A stretch of 64,000 bases of DNA from Sphingobacterium lactis (GCF_011046555.1 NZ_CP049246.1:3410001-3474000); one strand, 5' to 3'; counted from the stretch's first letter, positions 51,859 to 61,702 are shown. Notes: generated from the letters alone by a model not told the origin. Program-made: numbers and translations.

Positions 51859-54800
51859 TTTTTATTACATCTTCAAAAGTATTCAGAAATATCCCAAGTG
51901 GGCATTGCTGTTGGCCGTTCTATTTTTGGTGGGCAGCGTATTCCTCATCAAGGATATTCGGTTCAATGAAGATATCAATAAGGTAATTCCCTCCGAACAA
52001 AGTACGGCCTCGGCAAGCGACATTGCCCAGCACATGTCCTTTACCGATAAGGTTGCCGTCATCTTTACCAAGAAAGATTCAGGCTCCACGGAAGACCTCA
52101 GCAATGCTGCACAAGCCTTTATCGATACCCTGGAAAACTTTCAGCCCTATTACCACACCATCCAGGGCACATTGGATGAGGAACTTTTCGACAGATCCTT
52201 TCAGTTCGTCTATAGTCACTTACCGATCTACCTTGATGAACAGGATTACCAAATTATTGAACAAAAACTTGACAAAGACTCCATAAAACATCAAATATCA
52301 GCAAACTATAATACCTTGATGAGTGGATCAGGATCCTTTTTAAAGGACATGATTATTCAGGATCCATTGCAAATTTCCTTTCTGGCTCTACGCAAACTGC
52401 AACAGTTTCAGGGGGGATCGGACTATGTTTTTTCGGATGGGTTTCTGTACGCAAAGGACGGTAATCGGTTATTCCTCTTTATCAACCCAAAATACGGAGG
52501 CGCTGAAACCAAACATAACGAAGATTTTGTGGATCATCTCCGCAACATCCAAGCACAGCTGAACAGCGATTATCCGACCGTAGAAACAAGCTATTTCGGT
52601 TCTGCCTTTATTGCCGTGGCCAACGCCAAACAGATCAAGAGGGACATCCTGACCACGGTGGCTATCTCGGTCACCCTGTTGATGGTGATGCTGATCTTTT
52701 ATTACAGAAATTGGTTGGTACCCATCATTGTCATGATCCCATCCGTATTTGGCGGATTATTCGGGATCCTATGCCTGTATTTCATCAAATCGGAAATATC
52801 TGCAATATCGCTATCCATTTCGGCGATCCTGATCGGGATTACCATCGACTATGCGCTTCATTTCCTGACCCATTCCAAAGGCAGCCGAGACCAGAAACAG
52901 CTGTTCAGGGATGTTTCAAAACCATTGCTGATGAGCAGTACCACCACTGCTGTTGCCTTCCTCTGCTTGTTGTTTGTGCGGTCTGAAGCATTGGTCGACC
53001 TGGGAATATTCGCCAGCATAGCGGTTGTCGCCACAGCCATCTTTACACTGATCATTCTTCCACACGTGTATGCAGGGAAACCCGTGCAACATGTGCATAC
53101 CATTGATAAAATCGCTTCCTATCCCTTTGAAAAGAATAAATTCTTGATCGGCACATCGCTATTGCTAATTGTCATCAGCCTATTCACCTATCATCGGGTA
53201 ACGTTTGATGGCGACTTATCCAAAATCAATTATATCCCCAAGGATCAACAAGAAGGAGAACGTATCCTTAGCCAAGGGAACGAAGTTTTGAAAACCCTGT
53301 TTATCGTCAGCTATGGAGCCGATGAAAAAGAGGTGCTGGAGAAAAATGCTTTAGCGGCAAAAATTCTCGATACAGCCCAGCAGGTCATTAATTACCAATC
53401 CTTTAGTACCCTTGTGCCAAGTCAGGCGCAGCAACAGCAGGCCATAGCGCGATGGAATACCTTTTGGACAGCACAGCGCAAGGCCTTCGCCATCAAAGAG
53501 GTCGAGCAGGCAAGTCTTGCTGCCGGATTTGTAGAAAATACGCATCAGGCGTTCTATGAGGCACTCAACCGCTCATACACAGCCATCAACTTGGACTCTT
53601 TAAAGGCATTCGACGAACAGTTCTTTCGAGAATTTGTCCATGGAAAGCCTCAGCAGCTTATTATTTCCAATACGGTAACGGTGCGGCCGGCTGATCGTGA
53701 CGCCTTTGTGCATAACTTTAACCAATCTGTGGGCAAAGAACCACTTATGCTGATCGACAGGCAGGCGTTGAACGAACAATACCTCGGCTTCCTGATCAAG
53801 GATTTCAATGACTTGGTCAGCTATTCCTTTCTGGCGGTCCTGATCATCCTTTTTATATTCTATAAAAGGATCGAATTGGTAATCGTAGCAGCAATCCCTA
53901 TTGCGCTGACCGGTTTCATCACCGCTGGCCTTATGGGGCTCTTACAAGTTCCTTTCAATATATTCAGTACCATTGTATGCACCTTGATCTTCGGGCATGG
54001 CATTGACTTTACCATCTTTATGACCTCTGCACTGCAGAAACAATATACCGATGGGAAAGATGAAATGCCGATCTATAGGACTTCCATTATCCTAGCCGTA
54101 TTGACGACCATCCTGGCCATAGGCGCCCTAATCTTTGCCCAACATCCCGCATTAAAGTCCATTTCTTCCATAGCACTCATCGGTGTCAGCGTGGCCGTTT
54201 TGGTTACATTTGTACTTTACCCCATATTATTTAAGTTTTTATTTTTCAACCGGGTAAAGAAAGGATTATCACCGATTAACTTGGGACTACTTCTACAAGG
54301 GTTGTACCTATTCGGGTATTTCGCTTTGGCCAGCATCGTTGTCTCCTTTCTCATACGAACACTATGCTATCTGCTACCTATTTCCCGCACAAAAAAAGAA
54401 CTTTTATTCTCCAAATGGATGTCCTGGTACATGACTTCGGTTTTGTTTATCAAGGCAGGTATGAGTATAAAGATATTCGGAAAGGAGAAACTGAAATCCC
54501 AGCCGCAACACATCCTAATCGCGAACCATACTTCGTTCCTAGACACGTTGAGCATGGCTATGTTGCACGAGCGGATTATTTACATGGTAAACGATTGGGT
54601 ATTTAAATCACCCGTTTTTGGCCGAGCGGTTCGCTTTTTGGGCTTTCTACCGACTTCGGCAGGCCTGGATGCGCAACTGGACAAACTCAAGGCCCGCATC
54701 GGCAAACTATTCTCGATTGTGGTCTTTCCTGAGGGTACGCGTTCCAAAACAGCGGAAATCCACCGTTTCCACAAGGGTGCATTTTACCTATCGGAAGAAT

Positions 54801-55501
54801 TGGATCTATCCATCACACCGGTGTACCTCCATGGAAATGCCGAGAGCTTGCCAAAGGGAGATTTTATCATCTATGATGGGCTGAGCGAAATCCATGTTGG
54901 CGACCCCATCTTACCTTCCGATCCGCGATTCGGAATAGGATATGCACAGCGGACAAAAAGCATCAGCAAACATTTTAAAGAAACATTCAAGCAAATTCGC
55001 CTGGAAAGAGAAGGTCAGGATTACTTCCGCAAAAAACTCAAACTGAACTACCTGTACAAAGAAAATAACTTGGCAAAGAAAGTTATGGCAGATTTCTCTC
55101 TTCATAAATCGCATTACCATCGCCTTTTTTTGGACATCGAGGAAGATGCCAAGATTGCACACATAACTGGGGATTACGGGCAGGTAGACTTTCTGATGGT
55201 GCACCAGTTTGCCAGCAGAAAGATCACCACCTATAATCCGAAAGACGACCATAGGGCTATCTGTAGGGCCAGTTTCATCCTTCAAAAGTTCAACATCCGC
55301 TATGTGGACCACCTTGCGGAATTGTGGAATGGACAGGATACCTTGGTCCTTTCCCATCTTGAAAATTTGACGCTGGCCATCCCTGCACATATCCAAAAAA
55401 TTATCTGCCTATGCAGCAATTTGCCGAAGGAATTCGTAGATTTCAAGATCAGTTTTCAAAGCGATAATTACACGATTTACGAAAGGAATGAAGGAAACTA
55501 G
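51848..55501 (+). CDS. MMPL/RND-type exporter fused to a PlsC-like acyltransferase
   Basis: The 1217-aa fusion has MMPL transporter halves at about 1-400 and 410-800 (WALLLAVLFLVGSVFLIKDIRFNED, ISLSISAILIGITIDYALHFLT, FNIFSTIVCTLIFGHGIDFTIFMTSAL), each with a soluble porter-like domain and several helices. A 1-acylglycerol-3-phosphate acyltransferase domain follows at about 860-1080, with the HX4D motif ANHTSFLDTL and VVFPEGTRSK. About 130 further residues form a charged tail (NLAKKVMADFSLHKSHYHRLFLD). MMPL proteins of this group move lipidated polyene across the inner membrane, and the fused acyltransferase would attach it to a lipid. It overlaps both neighbours. Confidence 0.9.
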   Translation: MSNSFYYIFKSIQKYPKWALLLAVLFLVGSVFLIKDIRFNEDINKVIPSEQSTASASDIAQHMSFTDKVAVIFTKKDSGSTEDLSNAAQAFIDTLENFQPYYHTIQGTLDEELFDRSFQFVYSHLPIYLDEQDYQIIEQKLDKDSIKHQISANYNTLMSGSGSFLKDMIIQDPLQISFLALRKLQQFQGGSDYVFSDGFLYAKDGNRLFLFINPKYGGAETKHNEDFVDHLRNIQAQLNSDYPTVETSYFGSAFIAVANAKQIKRDILTTVAISVTLLMVMLIFYYRNWLVPIIVMIPSVFGGLFGILCLYFIKSEISAISLSISAILIGITIDYALHFLTHSKGSRDQKQLFRDVSKPLLMSSTTTAVAFLCLLFVRSEALVDLGIFASIAVVATAIFTLIILPHVYAGKPVQHVHTIDKIASYPFEKNKFLIGTSLLLIVISLFTYHRVTFDGDLSKINYIPKDQQEGERILSQGNEVLKTLFIVSYGADEKEVLEKNALAAKILDTAQQVINYQSFSTLVPSQAQQQQAIARWNTFWTAQRKAFAIKEVEQASLAAGFVENTHQAFYEALNRSYTAINLDSLKAFDEQFFREFVHGKPQQLIISNTVTVRPADRDAFVHNFNQSVGKEPLMLIDRQALNEQYLGFLIKDFNDLVSYSFLAVLIILFIFYKRIELVIVAAIPIALTGFITAGLMGLLQVPFNIFSTIVCTLIFGHGIDFTIFMTSALQKQYTDGKDEMPIYRTSIILAVLTTILAIGALIFAQHPALKSISSIALIGVSVAVLVTFVLYPILFKFLFFNRVKKGLSPINLGLLLQGLYLFGYFALASIVVSFLIRTLCYLLPISRTKKELLFSKWMSWYMTSVLFIKAGMSIKIFGKEKLKSQPQHILIANHTSFLDTLSMAMLHERIIYMVNDWVFKSPVFGRAVRFLGFLPTSAGLDAQLDKLKARIGKLFSIVVFPEGTRSKTAEIHRFHKGAFYLSEELDLSITPVYLHGNAESLPKGDFIIYDGLSEIHVGDPILPSDPRFGIGYAQRTKSISKHFKETFKQIRLEREGQDYFRKKLKLNYLYKENNLAKKVMADFSLHKSHYHRLFLDIEEDAKIAHITGDYGQVDFLMVHQFASRKITTYNPKDDHRAICRASFILQKFNIRYVDHLAELWNGQDTLVLSHLENLTLAIPAHIQKIICLCSNLPKEFVDFKISFQSDNYTIYERNEGN

Positions 55502-57011
55502 GTGTTTTGATGTGGTTGTTATGGGATCCGGCCTGGGTGGATTGGTGACTGGTTTGCTGTTGGCAAAAGCTGGGAAAAAGGTCTGTATCCTGGAAAAAAA
55601 CAACCAATACGGTGGCAACCTGCAGACCTTCGTTCGCGATCGGGAAATCTTTGACTCCGGTGTCCATTATATCGGCTCGCTGGGCAAAGATGAGAACCTG
55701 GGAAAATATTGGCAGCACTTGGGCGTTTTGGATTCCATCCATTTCCAACGGATGGATATGGACCATTTCGACATTATCCGGTTTCAGGACGATCCCGTTG
55801 CCTATCCCCATGCGCAGGGAACGGCAAACTTTATCCAGCAATTATCCGCGATATTCCCCAACGATCGGGCAGCACTCGAACAATACATCGCTGAGATCGC
55901 CTATTACTGCGAACAGTTTCCATTGTATCAGCTCAAAGCTGAAGTTGGCTACAACGCCGAAATCATGGAAAGGAGCAGCTGGGACGTGATTTCATCCCTA
56001 ACGGCCAATAAAAAATTACAGGCGGTCCTTTTGGGAAACGGTTTTCTATACGGCCTGCATCGGGATGCACCATTTTACATGCATGCCCTGATCATCAATT
56101 CCTATATGCAGAGTGCCTGGCGCTGCACAAAAGGAGGCAGCCAGATCACCAAAGCATTTACACGTCAATTACGGCAGCATGGCGCAAAACTGTACAGCCA
56201 TCAACACGTCACGCAACTGAACTTTGATGGCAATCGCATTGCGAGTTGTGAAACCGCAACGCACCGCTATGAAGCCGATCAGTTCATATCAAATTTAAGC
56301 CTCTCAGCGCTCTTCAAGCTGTTCAATGAGGAACAAAGCAACAAACCTTACGTTAAGCGCGTACAGGGCTTAAAAGAAGGGCCATCGGTCTTTTCGACGC
56401 ATCTTGTCCTGAATCCGAATGCCATCCCCTACTTTAACCATAATATCTATCATTTCGAATCGGAGGAAGATGTCTTTTCGTATGCTGGTAATTGGACGGG
56501 ATTCAGACCAAAATCCCTCCTTATCACCTGCAACCCTTCCGAAGACAAACAGTCCTACACCACGAATATTTCCATGTTGACCTATATGGATCCAGAACAG
56601 GTAGCCCAATGGAAGGACACCTTCAACACGGTGAATCATCCGGGGAACCGTGATGAGCACTATCAGCAGTTCAAGGAGCACATCGCACATGAAATGATAA
56701 GCATCGCAGCAACCTATTTACCTAACTTAAAAAATCACATAAAATCTATACACACCTCATCACCTTTATCTTATCGTGATTATATTGGCAATAAAGATGG
56801 TTCTATGTATGGGATTGAAAAGCTGGCATCCAACCCGATGGCCAGCATGATATCGCCCAAAACGAAGGTTCAGAATCTGGTCCTGACCGGCCAAGACATT
56901 CGCTTGCATGGATTATTGGGTGTCACGATTACAGGTTTCCTAGCGGCTGCTGAAGCGCTCCAGGACCCTCAATTTCTAACGAACGTATTCAAGGAGATGA
57001 ACGATGATTAG
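55488..57011 (+). CDS. Phytoene-desaturase-like FAD oxidoreductase
   Basis: The 507-aa flavoprotein has an N-terminal FAD motif VVMGSGLGGLVTGLLLAKAGKKVCILEKN and a CrtI-like GGNLQTF pyrophosphate loop, then SGVHYIGSLG. The C-terminal LVLTGQDIRLHGLLGVTITGFLAAAEAL matches CrtI/retinol-saturase family endings. It is not a carotenoid gene by context: no phytoene synthase is nearby and it lies within the aryl-polyene operon. It may desaturate or isomerise the polyene, or hydroxylate the ring; this is inferred. The gene overlaps the transporter by 14 bp and the acylase by 8 bp. Confidence 0.87.
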   Translation: MKETRCFDVVVMGSGLGGLVTGLLLAKAGKKVCILEKNNQYGGNLQTFVRDREIFDSGVHYIGSLGKDENLGKYWQHLGVLDSIHFQRMDMDHFDIIRFQDDPVAYPHAQGTANFIQQLSAIFPNDRAALEQYIAEIAYYCEQFPLYQLKAEVGYNAEIMERSSWDVISSLTANKKLQAVLLGNGFLYGLHRDAPFYMHALIINSYMQSAWRCTKGGSQITKAFTRQLRQHGAKLYSHQHVTQLNFDGNRIASCETATHRYEADQFISNLSLSALFKLFNEEQSNKPYVKRVQGLKEGPSVFSTHLVLNPNAIPYFNHNIYHFESEEDVFSYAGNWTGFRPKSLLITCNPSEDKQSYTTNISMLTYMDPEQVAQWKDTFNTVNHPGNRDEHYQQFKEHIAHEMISIAATYLPNLKNHIKSIHTSSPLSYRDYIGNKDGSMYGIEKLASNPMASMISPKTKVQNLVLTGQDIRLHGLLGVTITGFLAAAEALQDPQFLTNVFKEMNDD

Positions 57012-58620
57012 GTGCCTGCTGTTTATATGTATGGCTGTCCTCTTGTCTTCTTGTGGCAGCATTCGCCATATCGACAGGGAGGAAAAGAATTTCCAGAGCA
57101 CCTTCGATAGTACGGCGGTAGACCTCCTTTCAACGGATCAGTTAAGCCGCTCCCCCCACGGGAATTGGCAGCTTCGTCTGAGCGGTCAAGATTTTGCATT
57201 GGGCTATAAGCGGGGAAAGCTCTATGGACCACTACAACAGTATCAGGAGGCTGCATTCTTCCATAAGGTCGATGCCATGGTTCCCAACCCGCGAAAACAG
57301 CGATTCCTGATTAAGTTCCTCAAATGGTATCACCGCACCATGCTAAAGGATATCCCGCTGGCCTATCGTCAGGAAATTTACGGACTTTCGCGAAGTGCCA
57401 GCGACCAATACGATTTCCTGGGCACCAAATACGAACGCAGCCTCCTTTTGCATGGAGCACACGATATCGGCCACGCCATGCAGGACCTGATGTTGGTGGG
57501 CTGTTCATCCGTGGCGCTGTGGAATGAAAACAGTGCCGATGGAAAGCTCCTGATCGGTCGTAATTTTGATTTCTATGTCAGTGAGGAGTTCGCAAAGCAT
57601 AAAATCGTCGAATTCATCGATCCTCAGGATGGGTACAAGTATGCTGCAGTCTCCTGGCCGGGTATGATCGGTGTCGTGTCGGGCATGAATGAAAAAGGTT
57701 TGACCATCACCTTGAATGCAGGCAAATCCTCCATTCCCCTGCAGGGTAAAACACCGATATCCATCGTCGCTCGCGACATTCTCCAGCATGCCAGAAACAT
57801 CGAAGAGGCTGTGGCACGTGCGCAGAAATTCCAGGTTTTTATCTCGGAATCACTACTGATCGGGTCTGCCGAGGACAACAGCGCCGTCAATATAGAGATC
57901 AGTCCCAAGAAATTTGACGTGTTTGAAGTGGAAAATGGCAAACTACTTTGTACCAATCACTTTCAATCCGACACCTATAGTAAAGATAAAAGAAACGAAA
58001 AGCAGATAGCCACTTCCCACAGCCAGTACCGCTTGGAAAAACTGCGGGAATCATTCCATGGACAAAGGCAATTCAGCCCGACCCAGGTAGCCCAAGTGCT
58101 GCGGGATGTTAATGGCTTGGATGATACCGATATAGGCCTGGGCAATGAGAAATCCTTGAACCAGCTATTGGCCCACCATGCAGTGATCTTCCAACCGCAT
58201 GACCTGAAGATGTGGGTATCCAACAGTCCTTATCAACTGGGTGCTTTCGAAGCATACGATTTGCGGGAGATATTCCAGAACGGCAAGGAAGTAACGCCCG
58301 TACAGGGGTTGGAAATACCTGCAGATAGCCTGCTCTACGAACCTCGTTTCGCCGATTACCAGGCATACCGCAGTTACCTGCCGGTGATTCAACAAGCAAC
58401 CGAGAAGAAAACTGAACTCCCCGACGAGCAACTCAAGGCGTTTGAGAAACGCAATCCCAATCTCTGGCTCAAAGCGAAGACCTTGGGAGATTACCATTAT
58501 GCATTAGCGAATTACAAAAAGGCCGAATATTATTACGTAATTGCATTGGAAAAGGAAATCAGTGCAGAAAAGGCACGGGAACAGATCGAAAAGAAATTGC
58601 GAAAAACGAGGAAGAAATGA
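57004..58620 (+). CDS. C45/AAT-like N-terminal-nucleophile acyltransferase lipoprotein
   Basis: The 538-aa lipoprotein has lipobox LSSC (VLLSSCGS, Cys17). The C45 autocatalytic site is at Cys167 in LMLVGCSSVALWNENS, followed by LLIGRNFDFY, the hallmark of acyl-CoA:6-aminopenicillanate acyltransferase and penicillin-acylase-like Ntn hydrolases. Other conserved pieces are WPGMIGVVSGMNEKGLTITLNAGKS and SSADNSAVNIEISPKK-like sequence (IGSAEDNSAVNIEI). The N-terminal 166 residues are an acylase propeptide. It could transfer the polyene acyl group onto an amine or ester acceptor at the outer membrane. The last gene, ligase, begins in its stop (ATGA). Confidence 0.85.
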   Translation: MIRCLLFICMAVLLSSCGSIRHIDREEKNFQSTFDSTAVDLLSTDQLSRSPHGNWQLRLSGQDFALGYKRGKLYGPLQQYQEAAFFHKVDAMVPNPRKQRFLIKFLKWYHRTMLKDIPLAYRQEIYGLSRSASDQYDFLGTKYERSLLLHGAHDIGHAMQDLMLVGCSSVALWNENSADGKLLIGRNFDFYVSEEFAKHKIVEFIDPQDGYKYAAVSWPGMIGVVSGMNEKGLTITLNAGKSSIPLQGKTPISIVARDILQHARNIEEAVARAQKFQVFISESLLIGSAEDNSAVNIEISPKKFDVFEVENGKLLCTNHFQSDTYSKDKRNEKQIATSHSQYRLEKLRESFHGQRQFSPTQVAQVLRDVNGLDDTDIGLGNEKSLNQLLAHHAVIFQPHDLKMWVSNSPYQLGAFEAYDLREIFQNGKEVTPVQGLEIPADSLLYEPRFADYQAYRSYLPVIQQATEKKTELPDEQLKAFEKRNPNLWLKAKTLGDYHYALANYKKAEYYYVIALEKEISAEKAREQIEKKLRKTRKK

Positions 58621-59915
58621 TGACGGAACGACAAGAACAACCAACGGCTGAAGCTATAGCAAACCTGCAAAATGAATTGCTGAGAAAGCAACTCGAATAC
58701 CTGAAGAGGCATTCCGCTTTTTACCAGGCGAAATTCGCAAGGGAACAGGTTTCGTTCGATAATATTCAGACGGTGGCCGACCTATCGAAGATTTCCGTCA
58801 CAACCAAAACTGACCTGCAGCAGCATAACCAAGATTTTTACTGCGTACCCATGACGCAAATCCGCGATATTTCCACGACCTCAGGTACGCTGGGTACTCC
58901 GGTAACCTTTGGCTTAACGGATAAAGACCTGGACCGATTGGCGTACAATGAGATGCTGTCCTTTCAATGTGCCGGGATCAGGGAAGGCGATCTGATGCAG
59001 TTGATGACGACCATCGACAGACGGTTTATGGCCGGCATGGCGTATTTCCTGGGTTTACGGAAGTTGGGCGCAGGAGTCATTCGTGTAGGCGCGGGCGTAC
59101 CACCCCTGCAATGGGATTCCATCTTGCAATATCGTCCGAAATACCTGATTGCCGTACCGTCCTTTATCCTGAAGATGATCGACTACGCTGAAGAAAATGG
59201 CATCGATTACCGCGCATCATCGATCAAAGGGGTCATCTGCATCGGTGAGGCCTTACGTACTGCCGACCTGCAACCTACCCTCTTGGCGCAGCGCATCCAG
59301 GAGAAATGGCCCATTGAGCTGTATTCCACCTATGCCTCCACCGAAATGAGCACGGCATTTACGGAATGCTCCGCATTTCAAGGTGGGCACCATCTCCCCG
59401 AATTGATTATCACCGAAATACTCGATGAACATGACCAACCCGTTGCCGATGGCGAATTGGGCGAACTTGTTATTACTACCCTCGGTGTCGAGGCTATGCC
59501 GCTATTGCGCTTCAAGACCGGCGATCTGGTCCGGAAGCATAGCCAACCCTGCTCCTGTGGGAGAAACACGTACCGCCTGGGGCCTGTCGAAGGTCGATTG
59601 GAGCACATGGTAAAATACAAGGGGACAACCCTCTACCCTCCGGCCATGCATGATGCAGTCGCTCATTTTAAGGAGATCAAGGCCTATGTAATCGAAATAT
59701 CGTCCAATGAGATCGGTACGGACGAAATACTGATCCGTATTCACGCAACGGACCAATCGGAAGAGTTTATCGCTAAAATGAAGGATTATTTCCGCGCAAA
59801 GCTGCGGGTGACGCCGCATATCACCATTGAAAATGAGGGTGAACTGCAAAAGATCATCTTCAATCCGTTAAGCAGAAAACCCATCACCTTTATCGATAAA
59901 CGAAGATCACCCTAA
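58617..59915 (+). CDS. Phenylacetate-CoA-ligase-like adenylate-forming enzyme
   Basis: The 432-aa member of the ANL superfamily is close in length and layout to PaaK. P-loop TTSGTLGTPVTFGLT lies at about 85-97, followed by the adenylation signature YSTYASTEMSTAFTE, the hinge segment PLLRFKTGDLVRKHSQPCSCGRNTYRLGPVEGRLEHMVKYKGTTLYP, and a C-terminal lid. It activates an aryl acid to the acyl-CoA or acyl-ACP, probably p-coumarate from the ammonia-lyase, which makes it the starter-loading enzyme of the pigment pathway. Final gene of the plus-strand arm; its stop lies 12 bp before a convergent gene. Confidence 0.88.
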   Translation: MMTERQEQPTAEAIANLQNELLRKQLEYLKRHSAFYQAKFAREQVSFDNIQTVADLSKISVTTKTDLQQHNQDFYCVPMTQIRDISTTSGTLGTPVTFGLTDKDLDRLAYNEMLSFQCAGIREGDLMQLMTTIDRRFMAGMAYFLGLRKLGAGVIRVGAGVPPLQWDSILQYRPKYLIAVPSFILKMIDYAEENGIDYRASSIKGVICIGEALRTADLQPTLLAQRIQEKWPIELYSTYASTEMSTAFTECSAFQGGHHLPELIITEILDEHDQPVADGELGELVITTLGVEAMPLLRFKTGDLVRKHSQPCSCGRNTYRLGPVEGRLEHMVKYKGTTLYPPAMHDAVAHFKEIKAYVIEISSNEIGTDEILIRIHATDQSEEFIAKMKDYFRAKLRVTPHITIENEGELQKIIFNPLSRKPITFIDKRRSP

Positions 59916-59926
59916 AAACCAGCAGG

Positions 59927-60367
59927 TTATTTCAACCGGCGGAACACACGTGTACACTGCTCAATGCAATTTGGGTAGCTGATGTGCAGGGTGTTGTCAT
60001 CCGACAGATTTAAGTTCGACGATCCAACCACACTTTGTGGAGATCGTTTATCCGTAGCGCAATCCTTAAATACCACTTCCGTATTCCCTTTTCCCAATTC
60101 CCATTTCTGGTCCGGATTGTACGAATAGGTCCCCGTACAGGTGAAATCCGATGCCTCCACCCGCAAATCGTCATGGAAGGTGACGATATAATTTTCCTTT
60201 TGCACATCAACGTTATGAGTGGTCGCACCATCGCTCACGCGTGTCTCAACCAGTTTCCATCGACCCACTATCCCAGCATCTGTCGGGGTGGTAGCGAAAT
60301 CATCATCTTTGCTGCAGGCACATGTCACCAGCAACAATAGCAATCCTAAAACAACATTTTTCATCAT
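59927..60367 (-). CDS. Lipocalin-like lipoprotein
   Basis: The 146-aa lipoprotein has lipobox TCAC (LLLLLVTCACSKDDD). The mature part contains GIVGRWKLVETRV, matching the lipocalin-like GxW block, and a beta-rich body with four cysteines. An alternative start is the second ATG. Lipocalin-type Bacteroidota lipoproteins bind small hydrophobic ligands; the ligand here is unknown. It faces the end of the pigment operon, so it could be unrelated. Confidence 0.75.
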   Translation of the reverse strand: MMKNVVLGLLLLLVTCACSKDDDFATTPTDAGIVGRWKLVETRVSDGATTHNVDVQKENYIVTFHDDLRVEASDFTCTGTYSYNPDQKWELGKGNTEVVFKDCATDKRSPQSVVGSSNLNLSDDNTLHISYPNCIEQCTRVFRRLK

Positions 60368-60575
60368 CTCTTGAAGGTTTTTAATTATGATACACTAAAT
60401 TTTAATGCTAATTAGTTTTGCAGCAGGATAATTTCCCATAATTAGGTACGTGTAAACTTACGAAAATATTCGAATTTCCATCCTTTTACATTTTATCTAC
60501 AAGCGATATTACTGGTCGATAAATCATAAATTATTCTGTTAATTAGCTCCTAATTCGCATCAGCACGGCAAGACC

Positions 60576-61673
60576 ATGAAAAAGCAGCTTTTAAAGAAAA
60601 TTCAGGATCAAAAGGAAACCATAAAAAAAATCAATCTTCGGGAACAATGGCTGGAAGAAGTACCGGATATGCTAAAGTCCTGCCACCAGGTCGAGGAAAT
60701 TGATTTGACCGGTAACTACTTATTCGAATTACCCGATTGGCTCTTTGAATTTCCGAAACTGAAGGCGCTGCATCTTGCGCTGAATGACATGGAATCTATT
60801 CCCAGAGCATTGGCCAAGGCCCAGCATCTCGAAAAACTTTCCATCGATGCCCCGATTGAAAGGCCAATCCCGGATGTCGTGGCTTCCCTCACGAATTTAC
60901 GGAAATTGGATATCGTTGATAAAATCCATGGTTTCCCCGCAGGCTTCTTTGACCTCCCGTACTTGGAAGAATTGAATCTCCATTCTCCTGCGATCAGCAG
61001 CCTCCCGGAGGACCTCTCCAGGCTACCAAGCCTAAGGTCTTTTTCCCTTTCCCAAATCGCATCCGTTTACGACCTGGACGAGGACAAAAAGGCGGTTCCA
61101 TTGGATGCAGAACAGTTGGTTGCCGTTCTTTCCAAATGCAGCAACCTAAGGAAATTGGATCTTTCCGGTTCTGGTATGCACATCATCCCCAAGAATATCA
61201 ACAAACTTCAGCAACTCACCGCGCTGCACCTCAACACAAACGGGATCAGCATCCTACCGGAAGCGCTTTTTGAATTAACAGGATTGGAAACCTTGGACCT
61301 GGGCACCAACAGCATCGGCCATCTTCCCAAAGAAATAAAATTCCTGACCAATCTTAGAAATTTACTCCTGAATTCCAACCATACCCCACCTATCGTCCTA
61401 ACAAACCTATTCAACAGCATCCAAGACCTACCGCATCTCCAAAAACTGGCACTGTGGAGCTGTCAAACAAAAATGGAAATCCCGGAAACGTTATCCGAAT
61501 GGACATCTCTACGGGAATTGGATCTGGATAACAACAAGATCAAGACCTTGCCAAAATCCATCAAGGAGATGACCTGGCTCAAGAAACTCAGGATATCGAC
61601 CAACCCCATTTCCAAAAAAGAAATGGAAGATATTGTGGAAGCCCTTAAGAACACACAAGTTACTGCATTTTAA
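60576..61673 (+). CDS. Leucine-rich-repeat protein
   Basis: The 365-aa protein has no signal peptide, so it is probably cytoplasmic. It is made almost entirely of LRRs of about 23 residues (LxxLxLxxN/GxxIxxLPxx): CHQVEEIDLTGNYLFELPDWLF, FPKLKALHLALNDMESIPRAL, CSNLRKLDLSGSGMHIIPKNI, LTGLETLDLGTNSIGHLPKEI, WTSLRELDLDNNKIKTLPKSI. LRR proteins bind other proteins; the partner is unknown. It is transcribed alone, divergent from the lipocalin-like gene. Confidence 0.88.
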   Translation: MKKQLLKKIQDQKETIKKINLREQWLEEVPDMLKSCHQVEEIDLTGNYLFELPDWLFEFPKLKALHLALNDMESIPRALAKAQHLEKLSIDAPIERPIPDVVASLTNLRKLDIVDKIHGFPAGFFDLPYLEELNLHSPAISSLPEDLSRLPSLRSFSLSQIASVYDLDEDKKAVPLDAEQLVAVLSKCSNLRKLDLSGSGMHIIPKNINKLQQLTALHLNTNGISILPEALFELTGLETLDLGTNSIGHLPKEIKFLTNLRNLLLNSNHTPPIVLTNLFNSIQDLPHLQKLALWSCQTKMEIPETLSEWTSLRELDLDNNKIKTLPKSIKEMTWLKKLRISTNPISKKEMEDIVEALKNTQVTAF

Positions 61674-61702
61674 GGATAGATTTACCTAGATATCTGCTCC
61701 GC

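Noticed and set aside
55488..57011. Carotenoid biosynthesis from the CrtI-like gene
   Set aside because: No phytoene synthase or other carotenoid gene is nearby, and it is embedded in the aryl-polyene operon by overlaps at both ends.
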